A stretch of 64,000 nt of DNA from Donghicola sp041224595 (GTDB lineage Bacteria; Pseudomonadota; Alphaproteobacteria; Rhodobacterales; Rhodobacteraceae): positions 1 to 64,000 of the forward strand of contig NZ_JBGFGN010000103.1 of NCBI RefSeq assembly GCF_041224595.1, read 5' to 3'. Below are positions 45,344 to 54,727 of this stretch, piece after piece (positions within the stretch are counted from its first letter, which is position 1; each line of letters starts with the position of its first letter). The position numbers were made by a program, and so were the translations under genes. The notes beneath the pieces are model-generated. The model searched no databases. It had not been told where the DNA came from and saw nothing but the letters and a program-made list of their open reading frames with translations.

Positions 45344-46213
45344 TTATGTGCTCCCCTGCACGGCTTGATAGACCCACAACAAGGCCCCCTGCGCCGTTTC
45401 AGACGTGTGGTGATGTCCGACCATCCAGCCGGTCTGCAAGGCGACATCCGCCAGTTCCGCTTTGCGCTCTGCCAAACGCGAGAGGTAACGTTCTCTTAGC
45501 GTATCGGCCCGCAGCGTTTCATGGCGCACGCCTCCGCTCATGCTTTCGAAGATCGTGCGGCCTCGGAACGGAAATTCTTCTTCGGCCGGGTCGAGGACCT
45601 GTAAAAGCGCCCCACGAATGCCGCGGCCTGCTGCGCGGGTCAGCACCTTTTTCAGTGGCTCGATATCCCCCAGAAAATCAGAGACGATCAGCGCGCGGCT
45701 GTTCGGCACCATGGGCGACAGGTCAGGCACGCCATAGTCATCGGGGCGGTCCTGCACCAAGGCCCCTGCGATCCTCTCGAGTTGTCCAGTCCCGCGGCGC
45801 GGGGGCAACACCGCCCCCAAGGCCACGCGCTCACCGCCTCGTACCAACAGCACAGCGGTGGCCATTCCGATCAGGCGCGCGCGGTCTGCTTTGCTTGGCA
45901 GCCCCTGTGCACTGGCGAAGTTCATGGAACTGGCCTGATCCACCCAAAGCAAGGCGCTTTGTGCGATCTGCCATTCGCGCTGCTTGATAAATTGCTCTTC
46001 GCCCCGCGCTGAACGACGCCAGTCGATCATGCGTGCATCGTCACCAGTCTGAAGCTGTCGGTACTGCCAAAATGCTTCACCAGCGCCAGCGCGTTTGCGA
46101 CCATGATCACCCAGTTGCACGTTGGCAGCCAAGCGCTCTGCACTGGCCAGCAACGGCGGATAGGCTGCCGCCAGAACCTCTGCGCGACTGCGAAGGTGGG
46201 GGGCCTCGGTCAC
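45344..46213 (-). CDS. DUF58 domain-containing protein
   Basis: This 289-aa protein has the DUF58 motif YRQLQTGDDARMIDWRRSAR near residues 51-70, where the DWR-x-SAR part is diagnostic, and a VWA-like VDQASSMNF near 90-98 that resembles a degenerate metal-binding MIDAS site. DUF58 proteins are usual partners of MoxR ATPases and are thought to recruit clients. It overlaps moxR by 4 bp (ATGA) and abuts the DUF4159 gene. Confidence 0.93.
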   Translation of the reverse strand: MTEAPHLRSRAEVLAAAYPPLLASAERLAANVQLGDHGRKRAGAGEAFWQYRQLQTGDDARMIDWRRSARGEEQFIKQREWQIAQSALLWVDQASSMNFASAQGLPSKADRARLIGMATAVLLVRGGERVALGAVLPPRRGTGQLERIAGALVQDRPDDYGVPDLSPMVPNSRALIVSDFLGDIEPLKKVLTRAAGRGIRGALLQVLDPAEEEFPFRGRTIFESMSGGVRHETLRADTLRERYLSRLAERKAELADVALQTGWMVGHHHTSETAQGALLWVYQAVQGST

Positions 46214-47217
46214 GCGGCGGCCTCGTGCCCTGTGATACGGGCAACACCGCTGGCGATCACATCTTCAATCTGCTGCCCCCGCGCACGGGCGGCAAATGTC
46301 AGTTGCATCCGGTGACGCAGGACCGGATCCGCCATACGCGCCACATCTTCGGCACTCGGTGCGAGACGGCCGTTCAGCATGGCTTCTGCCCGGACGGCCA
46401 GCATCAGAGCCTGTGCCGCACGGGGTCCAGGGCCCCAAGACACATCCTGAATGACTTCGGGCAAAGCAGTGGCATCTTCGGGGCGGAATACCCGCACCAG
46501 ATCCAGAATCATCTCGACCACACTGTCACCTACGGGCATCCGGCGGAGCAGCTTCTGGGCTGCGACCAGTTCATCGGCTGTAAAGATTTGACGCGACTGC
46601 TCTTCGGTTGCGCCGGTCGTGGCCAGCAGGATTGCCTTTTCGGTGTCGCGATCAGGGTAGCGTACGTTGATTTGAACAAGGAAACGGTCAAGCTGCGCCT
46701 CGGGCAGCGGATAGGTGCCTTCTTGGTCGATCGGGTTCTGGGTCGCCAGTACGTGGAACGGCGCGGGCAGTGATCGCGTCTCGCCGCCAATGGACACAGC
46801 GCGTTCCTGCATCGCTTGCAAAAGCGCCGACTGGGTGCGCGGGCTGGCACGGTTGATTTCGTCAGCCATGAGCAATTGGCAGAATACCGGCCCTTCAAGG
46901 AACCTGAACGCACGTCGCCCGTCCGCATCGGTCTCTAGCACTTCGGAGCCCAGAATATCCGCCGGCATCAGGTCCGGCGTGAACTGAACCCGCTTGCCGT
47001 CCAAGCCCATTACTGTCGACAATGTTTCGACCAATCGCGTTTTACCCAAGCCCGGCAAGCCGATCAGCAGACCATGCCCCCCGCAGAGCAAAGAGGTTAG
47101 CGTCAGATCCACGACACGCGTCTGTCCGATAAACCGTTTCGTGATCGACTCGCGGGCAAGAGCCAGTTTTTCCTCGAAGGTTTCGATTTCGGACACCAGA
47201 TCGGCGGTTTCGGTCAT
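46210..47217 (-). CDS. MoxR family AAA+ ATPase
   Basis: This 335-aa AAA+ ATPase has Walker A GLPGLGKTRLVE near residues 54-65, Walker B LMADEINRASP near 115-125 and sensor 1 in VLATQNPIDQEGTYPLPEAQ near 157-176. MoxR proteins act as chaperones that mature or activate metal-dependent or VWA-domain proteins. It is the first gene of the four-gene operon with DUF58, BatA/DUF4159 and the 683-aa protein. GCAGGAGCCACACC precedes the ATG. It is divergent from DUF1285. Confidence 0.95.
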   Translation of the reverse strand: MTETADLVSEIETFEEKLALARESITKRFIGQTRVVDLTLTSLLCGGHGLLIGLPGLGKTRLVETLSTVMGLDGKRVQFTPDLMPADILGSEVLETDADGRRAFRFLEGPVFCQLLMADEINRASPRTQSALLQAMQERAVSIGGETRSLPAPFHVLATQNPIDQEGTYPLPEAQLDRFLVQINVRYPDRDTEKAILLATTGATEEQSRQIFTADELVAAQKLLRRMPVGDSVVEMILDLVRVFRPEDATALPEVIQDVSWGPGPRAAQALMLAVRAEAMLNGRLAPSAEDVARMADPVLRHRMQLTFAARARGQQIEDVIASGVARITGHEAAA

Positions 47218-47299
47218 GGTGTGGCTCCTGCTCTGGGGAATGCTATATACAGATAGGGTATCTCAGGATTCCGAAATGGCAAAAGGGAACTAAAAACAC

Positions 47300-47875
47300 A
47301 TGAGCGTGAAGCCATCCGCAGATGACATCGCCGCCGCTGCCCGTGCTGCTTCCAAAGGCGGTCTGCCTCCGATCCACAAATGGAACCCGCCCTTCTGCGG
47401 CGATCTGGATATGCGTATCGCGCGCGATGGCACTTGGTTCTACAACGGAACGCCCATCGGCCGCGCTCCGCTGGTGCGACTGTTTTCAACCATTTTGAAG
47501 CGCGAAGACGGGAAGTACTTTCTTGTGACCCCCGTAGAGAAGGTCGGCATTCAAGTGGATGACGCGCCGTTCGTTGCTATCGATTTTGATGTCACAGACT
47601 CGGATGGCCAACCGGTTTTGACCTTTGTCACCAATGTTGGCGACCGAACCAGCGCAGGAACAGCGCATCCGATCCGCGTCGTCCGTGATCCGGAAACGGG
47701 CGAGCCCGCCCCCTATGTGCACGTCCGGGACGAACTCGAAGCGCTGATTGATCGCAAAAGCTTCTATCGCCTAATCGACCGAGGGGAACACCGCGACCAT
47801 AATGGAATGCGCTGGTTCGGAATTGTCTCTGGCACAGAGTTCTTCCCCTTCATTCCATCGGAAGAATTGGAATAA
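47300..47875 (+). CDS. DUF1285 domain-containing protein
   Basis: This 191-aa protein has the DUF1285 pattern: PPIHKWNPPFCGDLDMRIARD near residues 24-44, WFYNGTPIGRAPLVRLFSTIL near 47-67, and the end IDRGEHRDHNGMRWFGIVSG near 155-180. The structure of a relative shows a double beta-barrel with no known activity. AAGGGA lies twelve bases before the ATG. It is divergent from moxR and might share its 82-bp control region. Confidence 0.9.
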   Translation: MSVKPSADDIAAAARAASKGGLPPIHKWNPPFCGDLDMRIARDGTWFYNGTPIGRAPLVRLFSTILKREDGKYFLVTPVEKVGIQVDDAPFVAIDFDVTDSDGQPVLTFVTNVGDRTSAGTAHPIRVVRDPETGEPAPYVHVRDELEALIDRKSFYRLIDRGEHRDHNGMRWFGIVSGTEFFPFIPSEELE

Positions 47876-47967
47876 TCGCAGGCCCGACTGTGCGCCATTG
47901 CCGCCTTCACATCATCAGGACCAAGAGTATGCTTGGGCCGTCTCGTCCACCTGATCGGAGCGCAGCA

Positions 47968-48204
47968 ATGATCCACCCGAAATACGCCCCATACCTGTTC
48001 AGCCTGTTCCTGTCGGGCATGATGTCCTGCCTCGTCTCGGGAATCGCGACGTATCGCGCCTTGGGCTTTGTCCCAAATTTTGGCGCAGAGTGGATGGGCG
48101 CATGGGGCTCTAGCTGGCTGGTTGCCTTTCCGGCAGTGCTGCTGGTCGCCCCTGTGGCCCGCCGATTGGTCGCCTTGGTCGTCCGCGCACCTGACGCCGC
48201 CTGA
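47968..48204 (+). CDS. DUF2798 family small membrane protein
   Basis: This 78-aa protein has two hydrophobic helices (about residues 8-29 and 45-70) and the DUF2798 core FLSGMMSCLVSGIATYRALGF and SSWLVAFPAVLLVAPVARR. The ATG at 47968 has GGAG eight bases upstream. The family is uncharacterised. It lies 92 bp after DUF1285 and may be cotranscribed. Confidence 0.82.
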   Translation: MIHPKYAPYLFSLFLSGMMSCLVSGIATYRALGFVPNFGAEWMGAWGSSWLVAFPAVLLVAPVARRLVALVVRAPDAA

Positions 48205-48219
48205 CGGGGATCTGGCCGC

Positions 48220-49011
48220 CTAGCAGGCCGGACGCAGGCCGGAATTCAGCATACTTGAAGCAGCTTCGATGTCGCGGACGGTGTGTTGGACCAGACGCGC
48301 GCGGGCATCCAGCTGTGTCCAGCCATGTCCACCGATTTCGTAACGATGCAGTTTCGCCTGAGCGCCCCAGATGTCCAAATAGCGCTCTGACGCGGATACG
48401 GGAACGATTGGATCATCCTCGGAATGGTGCAGGTGCACAGGTCCATCAAAGCGGTCCACCCCATTATACGGATCGAACGTCTTTGCATCGCGGATAAAGG
48501 ACGCACCAACACCCTGCCCGTCAAAATCAAACAGCTCTGATTCCGGGTTCGCGGGCAGCGGGTCCCCCATGATATGGCCCGCGGCGATGTCCTCGACGAA
48601 GCTAGCAGCAGGTGCCCAAAGAGTGAGAGACTTGACCAAATCTGGCCGCTCACCAGATAGAACGGCTGCGGCCATCCCGCCGAGCGAGTGTCCGACCACG
48701 TGAACCGGCCTGCCGCTGCGCCGCTTGAGCGTTTCCAACACCACTTCAAGCTGGCGCACTTCGTCCGAGGCGTAAATCTCGGAAAAGTCGCCATCGCTCT
48801 CTCCGTGGCCCAGACGGTCAAAGGTCACAACCGCAAACCCCTCATCGTGGAGTGCCCGCGCCAACTGCACAAACAATCGGCCTGTCCCATAGCGATTGCT
48901 CGAAAATCCGTGGTTCAAAACCACATAATCGATCGGCGCAGGGATCTGATAAAAGCTGCCGCGAATAGTCAGGTCACGATGAATAAATTCAACACTTTTA
49001 GGAACGTTCAA
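48220..49011 (-). CDS. Alpha/beta hydrolase
   Basis: This 263-aa hydrolase has HGFSSNR (oxyanion region) near residues 36-42, the nucleophile motif VVGHSLGGMAAA near 105-116, an acid in HHSEDDPIVPVSA near 215-227 and the catalytic His in GGHGWTQ near 239. It starts with TTG at 49011, set by AGGGGGAG seven bases before it; a GTG eight codons earlier lacks a site. The substrate is unknown. It converges with the DUF2798 gene. Confidence 0.87.
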   Translation of the reverse strand: MNVPKSVEFIHRDLTIRGSFYQIPAPIDYVVLNHGFSSNRYGTGRLFVQLARALHDEGFAVVTFDRLGHGESDGDFSEIYASDEVRQLEVVLETLKRRSGRPVHVVGHSLGGMAAAVLSGERPDLVKSLTLWAPAASFVEDIAAGHIMGDPLPANPESELFDFDGQGVGASFIRDAKTFDPYNGVDRFDGPVHLHHSEDDPIVPVSASERYLDIWGAQAKLHRYEIGGHGWTQLDARARLVQHTVRDIEAASSMLNSGLRPAC

Positions 49012-49082
49012 AATCTGGCTCCCCCTCGAAATCACGGAAAGGTAACACCAATTTCACGTTATTGTTCCAGAACTTTCTTCAA

Positions 49083-51890
49083 TTAGTGTGCTTCGGCCCA
49101 ACTTTGCCCACGGCCCGCATCGACGATCAAAGGCACATCCAAATGGATAGCAGGCATTGCAGAGCTTTCCATCACATCCTTGGCGGTTTTGATCAAATCA
49201 TCGACCGCGCCTTCTTCGACTTCGAACAGCAATTCGTCGTGCACCTGTAGCAGCATTTTTGCAGGCAGATCAGCAATCGCATCCGGCATCCGGATCATGG
49301 CGCGACGGATGATATCGGCAGCGGTGCCCTGAATCGGTGCGTTGATCGCCGCACGCTTGGCAAAACCGGCCCGCGGCCCCTTGGCCGCGATCTCGGGCGT
49401 GTGGATTTTGCGGCCAAACATGGTTTCGACGAACAGGTGCTCTTTGGCGAACTTCACCGTGTCGTCCATGTAGGCCTTGATGCCGGGGAACCGCTCGAAA
49501 TAGCGGTCGATAAAGCCCTGCGCTTCGCCGCGTGGAATGCGCAGGTTGCGGGCCAGACCATAGCCGGAAATGCCGTAAATGACGCCAAAGTTGATGGCCT
49601 TGGCCTGACGGCGCACCTCGGGGGTCATCTCGTCCAGCGGCACGCCGAACATTTCGGACGCGGTGGCGGCGTGAATGTCCTGCCCCTCGCGGAAGGCTTC
49701 TTTCAGGCTGTCGATCCCCGCCACATGCGCCAGAATGCGCAGTTCGATCTGGCTGTAGTCGAGCGCGACCAGCACTTTGCCCTCGGGCGCGATAAAGGCC
49801 TCGCGGATGCGGCGGCCCTCTTCGCTTCGGATCGGGATGTTTTGCAGGTTCGGATCGGTTGAGGACAAACGCCCCGTCGCCGCGCCGGTCTGCATGTAGC
49901 TGGTGTGGACGCGGCCCGTGTCGGCGTTGATGTGGTCCTGCAGCGCGTCAGTGTAGGTCGATTTCAGCTTGGACAGCTGACGCCAGTCCAGAACGCGGCC
50001 GGGCAGTTCATGCTCGGTCGACAGGTCCTCCAGGATATCCGCACCGGTGGCATAGGCGCCGGTCTTGCCCTTCTTGCCGCCCTGATACCCCAGCTTGTCG
50101 AACATGATCTCGCCAAGCTGCTTGGGGCTACCCACGTTGAACTTCTCGCCCGCCAGTTCGTGGATCTCTTCCTCGAGCTGCGCCATCTTCTGGGCAAAGG
50201 CATTGGACATCCGGCTTAGGGTGTCGCGGTCCACCAGCACGCCCTCTCGCTCCATCTGGGCCAGTACAGGGACCAAGGGGCGCTCCAGACGTTCGTAGAC
50301 ACGTGTGACTTTTTCGCGGTGCAGTTCAGGCCGGAATTTGTGCCAGAGGCGCAGGGTAATGTCCGCATCCTCGGCTGCGTATCGGGTCGCTTTGTCCACC
50401 TCGACCTTGTCAAAGGTGATCATGGACTTCCCGCTGCCGATCAGCTCTTTGATCGGGATCGGCTTGTGTCCCAAATAGCGTTCGGACAGGGCGTCCATCC
50501 CGTGTCCGTGCAGACCGGAATACAACGCATAGGACATCAGCATCGTGTCCGCGATGCCCTGCACGGTGATCCCGTAGGTCTGGAAAATCTTTATGTCGTA
50601 CTTGGCGTTCTGGAAGATCTTCAGAACGGATGCATCTTCGAGCACGGGTTTCAGCAGCGACAGGCAGGTGTCGAAATCCATCTGCCCTTCGGCCTTTTCC
50701 GCGCCGCCAAACAGATCGCCGTCGCCCTTGGTGTGGCCAATGGGAATGTAGCACGCCTTGCCCGCTTCGGTGGACAGGGAGACGCCGACCAAGTCGGCCA
50801 CCATTTCGTCCAGTGCCGTCGTTTCCGTATCAATCGCCACATAGCCCTGCTGGCGGATGGCCGCGATCCACTCTTCCAGCTGCGCGGGGGCGGTCAGGCA
50901 GGTGTAGTTCTCGGGCTCAAAAGCAATATCCTCGACCGGAGCGGCGTCGGCTGCGGCAGGCACAGTCGGCGCTTTGTCCTCGATCACCGGCGCTTCGGCG
51001 TCCAGCGCGTCGGCGATGCGCTTGGTCAGGGTGCGGAATTCCATCTTGGCAAGGAAGCCGAGCAGTACCTCTGGATCGGGGTCGCGGATTTCCAGATCAT
51101 CCAGCGTGAATTCCAGAGGGGTTTTGCAGTCCAACTCTACAAGCTTCTTGGACAGCTCGATCTGCTCTCGCTTTTCGATCAGGGTCTGGCGCCGTTTCGG
51201 CTGCTTGATCTCTTCGGCACGGTCGAGCAAGTCCTCGAGGCTGCCGTATTCGTTGATCAAGAGCGCTGCAGTCTTGATCCCGATCCCCGGCGCGCCGGGC
51301 ACGTTGTCCACGCTGTCACCCGCCAAAGCCTGCACGTCCACGACGCGTTCTGGTCCCACACCGAATTTCTCCTCGACGCCTTCGCGGTCGATCAGCTTGT
51401 TCTTCATGGCGTCAAACATCACGACGCCATCGCCCACCAGCTGCATCAAATCCTTGTCCGAGGATACGATGGTCACACGTCCGCCCGCATCCCGCGCCTG
51501 ATGGCAGAGGGTCGCGATAATGTCGTCGGCCTCGTAGCCCTCCATCTCCTCGCAGGCGATGTTGAACGCACGGGTCGCTTCGCGGGTCAGCGGGATCTGC
51601 GGGCGCAGGTCCTCTGGCATCGCCTCGCGGTTGGCTTTGTACTGATCGTACATGTCATTGCGGAAGGTGTGGCTGCCCTTGTCGAAAATCACGGCAAGGT
51701 GGGTCGGCGCGTCAGAGCCAGAGGTGCCCTCGACATAGCGCTGAAGCATGTTGCAGAAGCCGCTGACCGCCCCGATCGGCAGGCCATCCGACTTGCGGGT
51801 CAGCGGTGGCAGCGCATGGTAGGCCCGAAAAATGAAAGCGGACCCGTCAATGAGGTGCAGATGGCAGCCTTTGCCGAATGTCGTGCTCAT
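49083..51890 (-). CDS. polA: DNA polymerase I
   Basis: This 935-aa enzyme has all three Pol I domains: a 5'-3' exonuclease at about residues 10-300, a 3'-5' exonuclease at about 335-520 with IDTETTALD, NAKYDIKIF and YAAEDAD, all proofreading residues being present, and the polymerase at about 540-935 with motif A DYSQIELRILAH, motif B RRQAKAINFGVIYG and motif C LLQVHDELLFE. The ATG at 51890 has AAGGAG seven bases before it. The upstream frame extension is not needed. Confidence 0.98.
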   Translation of the reverse strand: MSTTFGKGCHLHLIDGSAFIFRAYHALPPLTRKSDGLPIGAVSGFCNMLQRYVEGTSGSDAPTHLAVIFDKGSHTFRNDMYDQYKANREAMPEDLRPQIPLTREATRAFNIACEEMEGYEADDIIATLCHQARDAGGRVTIVSSDKDLMQLVGDGVVMFDAMKNKLIDREGVEEKFGVGPERVVDVQALAGDSVDNVPGAPGIGIKTAALLINEYGSLEDLLDRAEEIKQPKRRQTLIEKREQIELSKKLVELDCKTPLEFTLDDLEIRDPDPEVLLGFLAKMEFRTLTKRIADALDAEAPVIEDKAPTVPAAADAAPVEDIAFEPENYTCLTAPAQLEEWIAAIRQQGYVAIDTETTALDEMVADLVGVSLSTEAGKACYIPIGHTKGDGDLFGGAEKAEGQMDFDTCLSLLKPVLEDASVLKIFQNAKYDIKIFQTYGITVQGIADTMLMSYALYSGLHGHGMDALSERYLGHKPIPIKELIGSGKSMITFDKVEVDKATRYAAEDADITLRLWHKFRPELHREKVTRVYERLERPLVPVLAQMEREGVLVDRDTLSRMSNAFAQKMAQLEEEIHELAGEKFNVGSPKQLGEIMFDKLGYQGGKKGKTGAYATGADILEDLSTEHELPGRVLDWRQLSKLKSTYTDALQDHINADTGRVHTSYMQTGAATGRLSSTDPNLQNIPIRSEEGRRIREAFIAPEGKVLVALDYSQIELRILAHVAGIDSLKEAFREGQDIHAATASEMFGVPLDEMTPEVRRQAKAINFGVIYGISGYGLARNLRIPRGEAQGFIDRYFERFPGIKAYMDDTVKFAKEHLFVETMFGRKIHTPEIAAKGPRAGFAKRAAINAPIQGTAADIIRRAMIRMPDAIADLPAKMLLQVHDELLFEVEEGAVDDLIKTAKDVMESSAMPAIHLDVPLIVDAGRGQSWAEAH

Positions 51891-52119
51891 GAATGCGCTC
51901 CTTCCTGCTGTTGGGTCCGGTAATGCCACGTCCAGAAGGCCTCTTCCAGCGCCGATGCAATGACACCGCATTTCCCTGAGGTGCGCCCCATTCGATTTAC
52001 CAGAATCCGAGCGTGCCCATTTTCAGAAAGTTCGATTTCGATAATTCGGAAATTTGCGAATTATAAGCTCGCAGATCAAAATGCTCCCCGGCCAACACGC
52101 AGGGGCACCACATCTAGGA

Positions 52120-52719
52120 TCACAATTCGCCAGACAAGAAGGCATCCAGATCATCCAGCCGATCCTGCCCCCAGAACTTCTCGGTCCCGTCCACAATGTA
52201 GAATGGCGAGCCAAAGACCCCCTGTGACACCGCCTCTTCCAGATTCGCGGCATAGGTCTCTGCCCCGACCAACAATCCGCTATCCGCGAGCTTGGGATCA
52301 AACCCGCAGGCCTCTAGCGCGGCGCGAACAACCCCATCTTCGGCAATGTCCTTTTCCTCGGCCCACGACGCCCGAAGAATCGCATGGACCAACGCGCCGA
52401 CATCACCGGCTCCGGCGTTTTGCGCGGCGATGATCGCGTAGCTCGACGGAGCCGCATTTGTAGGCCAGAACATCGGGCGAAAATTAAACGGCAGTTTCGA
52501 TTTCTTGGCCTGACGGGGCAATTCCTGCGCACGGTACTCAAGCCGCGCAGGATGTCGATCCTTGGGCGCGGCACCCCCCGTTCGCGGGAAAAGTGCCATG
52601 ATGTCCAGAGGCTTGTACGTGATGCCCGCGCCATGTTTCGTGGCGATCTCTTCCAGACGTTGTCCGGCGAGGTAAGCATAGGGTGACAAGGTTGAAAAGT
52701 AGTAGTCGATATGCGGCAT
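52120..52719 (-). CDS. 2-hydroxychromene-2-carboxylate isomerase-type DsbA-fold protein
   Basis: This 199-aa protein has the thioredoxin-fold layout of the HCCA isomerase/kappa-GST family, with YYFSTLSPYAYLAGQRLEE near residues 6-24, where the Ser in place of a Cys pair is the catalytic type, and GVFGSPFYIVDGTEKFWGQDRLDDL near 167-191. GGGAGGG precedes the ATG. Family members act in naphthalene breakdown or as glutathione-dependent isomerases; without other aromatic-pathway genes here, the role is open. Confidence 0.9.
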   Translation of the reverse strand: MPHIDYYFSTLSPYAYLAGQRLEEIATKHGAGITYKPLDIMALFPRTGGAAPKDRHPARLEYRAQELPRQAKKSKLPFNFRPMFWPTNAAPSSYAIIAAQNAGAGDVGALVHAILRASWAEEKDIAEDGVVRAALEACGFDPKLADSGLLVGAETYAANLEEAVSQGVFGSPFYIVDGTEKFWGQDRLDDLDAFLSGEL

Positions 52720-52821
52720 TGGAGCCCTCCCGTGCTTCCGTTGCTTGGCGTGAAGGTTACCGCGTGTTAAGCGAAGCCAACGTCACGAATCCGTCATAAC
52801 TCCCCTTCTAGGACGCAGCTC

Positions 52822-53844
52822 ATGCCCTCTCTCACCGAACCTAAGCTGATTTCTGGCAATGCCAACATGACCCTCGCAAAATCCATCGCACGTCGCATGT
52901 CGATGCACCGCGGAATGAATGTGGGTCTGGTCGATGCCCGTGTTGAACGCTTTAACGATGCCGAAATCTTTGTCGAGGTTTTCGAGAACGTCCGTGGCGA
53001 AGACATGTTCATCATCCAGTCGACGTCAAAGCCGGCGAACGACCACCTGATGGAACTTCTGATCATGGCTGACGCGCTGCGTCGCTCCTCGGCCGGTCGC
53101 ATCACTGCAGTGATCCCTTACTTCGGCTATGCCCGTCAGGACCGCCGCACCAAGGCCCGTACCCCTATCAGCGCCAAGCTGGTTGCCAACATGCTGACCC
53201 GTGCCGGCATCGAGCGGATCCTGACCATGGACCTGCACGCTGCGCAAATTCAGGGTTTCTTCGACATCCCCGTCGACAACCTGTACGCCGCGCCGATTTT
53301 CGCGCTGGATATCCAACACCACTTCGGCAGCATGGAAGACGTCATGGTGATCTCGCCCGACGTTGGCGGCGTGGCCCGTGCACGTGAACTGGCCAAGCGG
53401 ATCAACGCCCCGCTGGCAATCGTCGACAAACGCCGCGAGAAGCCCGGTGAAGTTGCAGAAATGACAGTGATCGGTGACGTGACAGGCAAGAAATGTATCA
53501 TCGTTGACGACCTTTGCGACACTGCTGGCACCCTCTGCAAAGCTGCTGAGGTTCTGATGGACGCAGGCGCGACCGAGGTACACAGCTACATCACCCACGG
53601 CGTTATGTCCGGCCCTGCGGTCGAGCGTGTCAGCAAGTCGGTCATGAAGAGCCTCGTGATCACCGACACTATCGAGCCGACCCAAGCAATCCTCGATTGC
53701 CCGAATATCCGGATCGTTCCCACCGCCCCCGTGTTTGCGCAGGGCATTCTGAACATTTGGAATGGTACTTCTGTGTCGTCGCTGTTCGAAACCGATACGC
53801 TCGTTCCGATCTACGAAGGCCTGTATAACGGCAACGGCGCTTAA
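52822..53844 (+). CDS. prs: Ribose-phosphate pyrophosphokinase
   Basis: This 340-aa enzyme makes PRPP from ribose 5-phosphate and ATP for nucleotide, histidine and tryptophan synthesis. FGYARQDRRTKARTPISAKL near residues 98-117 and TMDLHAAQIQGFF near 133-145 are the ATP and Mg motifs. The PRPP-binding loop is IVDDLCDTAGTL near 229-240. The protein is slightly longer than the E. coli enzyme at the C-terminus and N-terminus but has all motifs. It converges on the lectin gene with a 4-bp overlap. Confidence 0.97.
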   Translation: MPSLTEPKLISGNANMTLAKSIARRMSMHRGMNVGLVDARVERFNDAEIFVEVFENVRGEDMFIIQSTSKPANDHLMELLIMADALRRSSAGRITAVIPYFGYARQDRRTKARTPISAKLVANMLTRAGIERILTMDLHAAQIQGFFDIPVDNLYAAPIFALDIQHHFGSMEDVMVISPDVGGVARARELAKRINAPLAIVDKRREKPGEVAEMTVIGDVTGKKCIIVDDLCDTAGTLCKAAEVLMDAGATEVHSYITHGVMSGPAVERVSKSVMKSLVITDTIEPTQAILDCPNIRIVPTAPVFAQGILNIWNGTSVSSLFETDTLVPIYEGLYNGNGA

Positions 53845-54191
53845 TAGAGCTGCCAGTCATCCTCGTGTGGCAGGCTGCCAATGGCCTGCCACGACGCCCG
53901 AGCACGGGCGATACGGGTGTCCCCCCACGTGCGGAACACCAGATCAAATCCCCGAACAGTTATATTCTCGGCCGTGATCTCGACTCGCACGTTGGTGTCC
54001 GAGTCCAGATCCCACAGGGACAGACCGACCGTCACCGAAGGCGGGTCCTGATATTGCGCAGAAAATTTGATCTTTTTCACGCGGTCACGCGGGCCAGAGC
54101 CACGCCACATCTCTCCGCCCTCTTCGAAATCCGAAAAGAGCACAATATCGCCGCTGTCGATTCCGACCTGAAAGGTATTGAGACGCTTCAT
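53841..54191 (-). CDS. H-type lectin domain-containing protein
   Basis: This 116-aa protein is nearly all one H-type lectin domain. RDRVKKIKFSAQYQDPPSVTVGLS near residues 35-58, the central VRVEITAENITVRGFDLVF and the end RARASWQAIG are typical of the fold first seen in the snail agglutinin and discoidin. The domain binds N-acetylgalactosamine-like sugars in trimers. No signal peptide is visible, so export would need another route. It lies between prs and the atp terminator. The function in bacteria is unknown. Confidence 0.85.
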   Translation of the reverse strand: MKRLNTFQVGIDSGDIVLFSDFEEGGEMWRGSGPRDRVKKIKFSAQYQDPPSVTVGLSLWDLDSDTNVRVEITAENITVRGFDLVFRTWGDTRIARARASWQAIGSLPHEDDWQLY

Positions 54192-54249
54192 GCCACTTCA
54201 GATACCGCGTAACTTATTTAAATAAAACTAACCTTAGCCAGAAAAACTA

Positions 54250-54283
54250 AAAGGCCCGCCTTCTGAATGCAAGGCGGGCCTTT
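54250..54283 (-). terminator. Rho-independent terminator of the atpHAGDC operon
   Basis: AAAGGCCCGCCTT/AAGGCGGGCCTTT forms a 13-bp stem with an 8-nt loop. On the minus strand TAGTTTTTC follows. It lies 24 bp after the atpC stop. Confidence 0.92.
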
Positions 54284-54306
54284 CGTATAGTTTTTGTCGG
54301 TGGACG

Positions 54307-54705
54307 TTAGTCCATCTGGTCGATCAAGTGCACCAGATCGGCAACAAAGCGTTCCAGACCGTGACGCTCTTCGTCCTCAGCCGCCTGCTCCATCCGTTCA
54401 CGCGCCTCAGAGAGGATCGCTTCCAGATCGGGGCGGGCAACGTCGGCTGCTGCAAAAGCGCGCTCGGCGATCACCGAAACCGATTCAGCCGAAACTTCGA
54501 CGAACCCGTGGGTCACAACGAAGTCTTTCGCTCCGCCTTCCAGCTCCGCCCGGAGGAAACCGGGACGGAGAGTGGTCAGCATCGGCTCGTGGCCGGGGCC
54601 CGCGGTCAGTTCGCCCTCGGCGCCGGGGATCAGTACTTCGCTGGCTTTGCCCGATGCGAGGCTACGCTCGGGGCAGACCAGATCGAATTGAACCATATCA
54701 GCCAT
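54307..54705 (-). CDS. atpC: ATP synthase F1 epsilon subunit
   Basis: This 132-aa subunit of the F1 central stalk has the beta-sandwich N-terminal domain (MVQFDLVCPERSLASGKASEVLIPGAEGE at residues 4-32, FVVTHGFVEV near 66-75) and a helical C-terminal part at about 88-130. The C-terminal helix is of normal length for alphaproteobacteria. It is the last gene of atpHAGDC. Confidence 0.96.
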   Translation of the reverse strand: MADMVQFDLVCPERSLASGKASEVLIPGAEGELTAGPGHEPMLTTLRPGFLRAELEGGAKDFVVTHGFVEVSAESVSVIAERAFAAADVARPDLEAILSEARERMEQAAEDEERHGLERFVADLVHLIDQMD

Positions 54706-54727
54706 TCAGGGCCTCCTTCCGCAGGGT

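Noticed and set aside
50319..51923. 534-codon open frame on the plus strand
   Set aside because: It is antisense to polA, which has all polymerase motifs.
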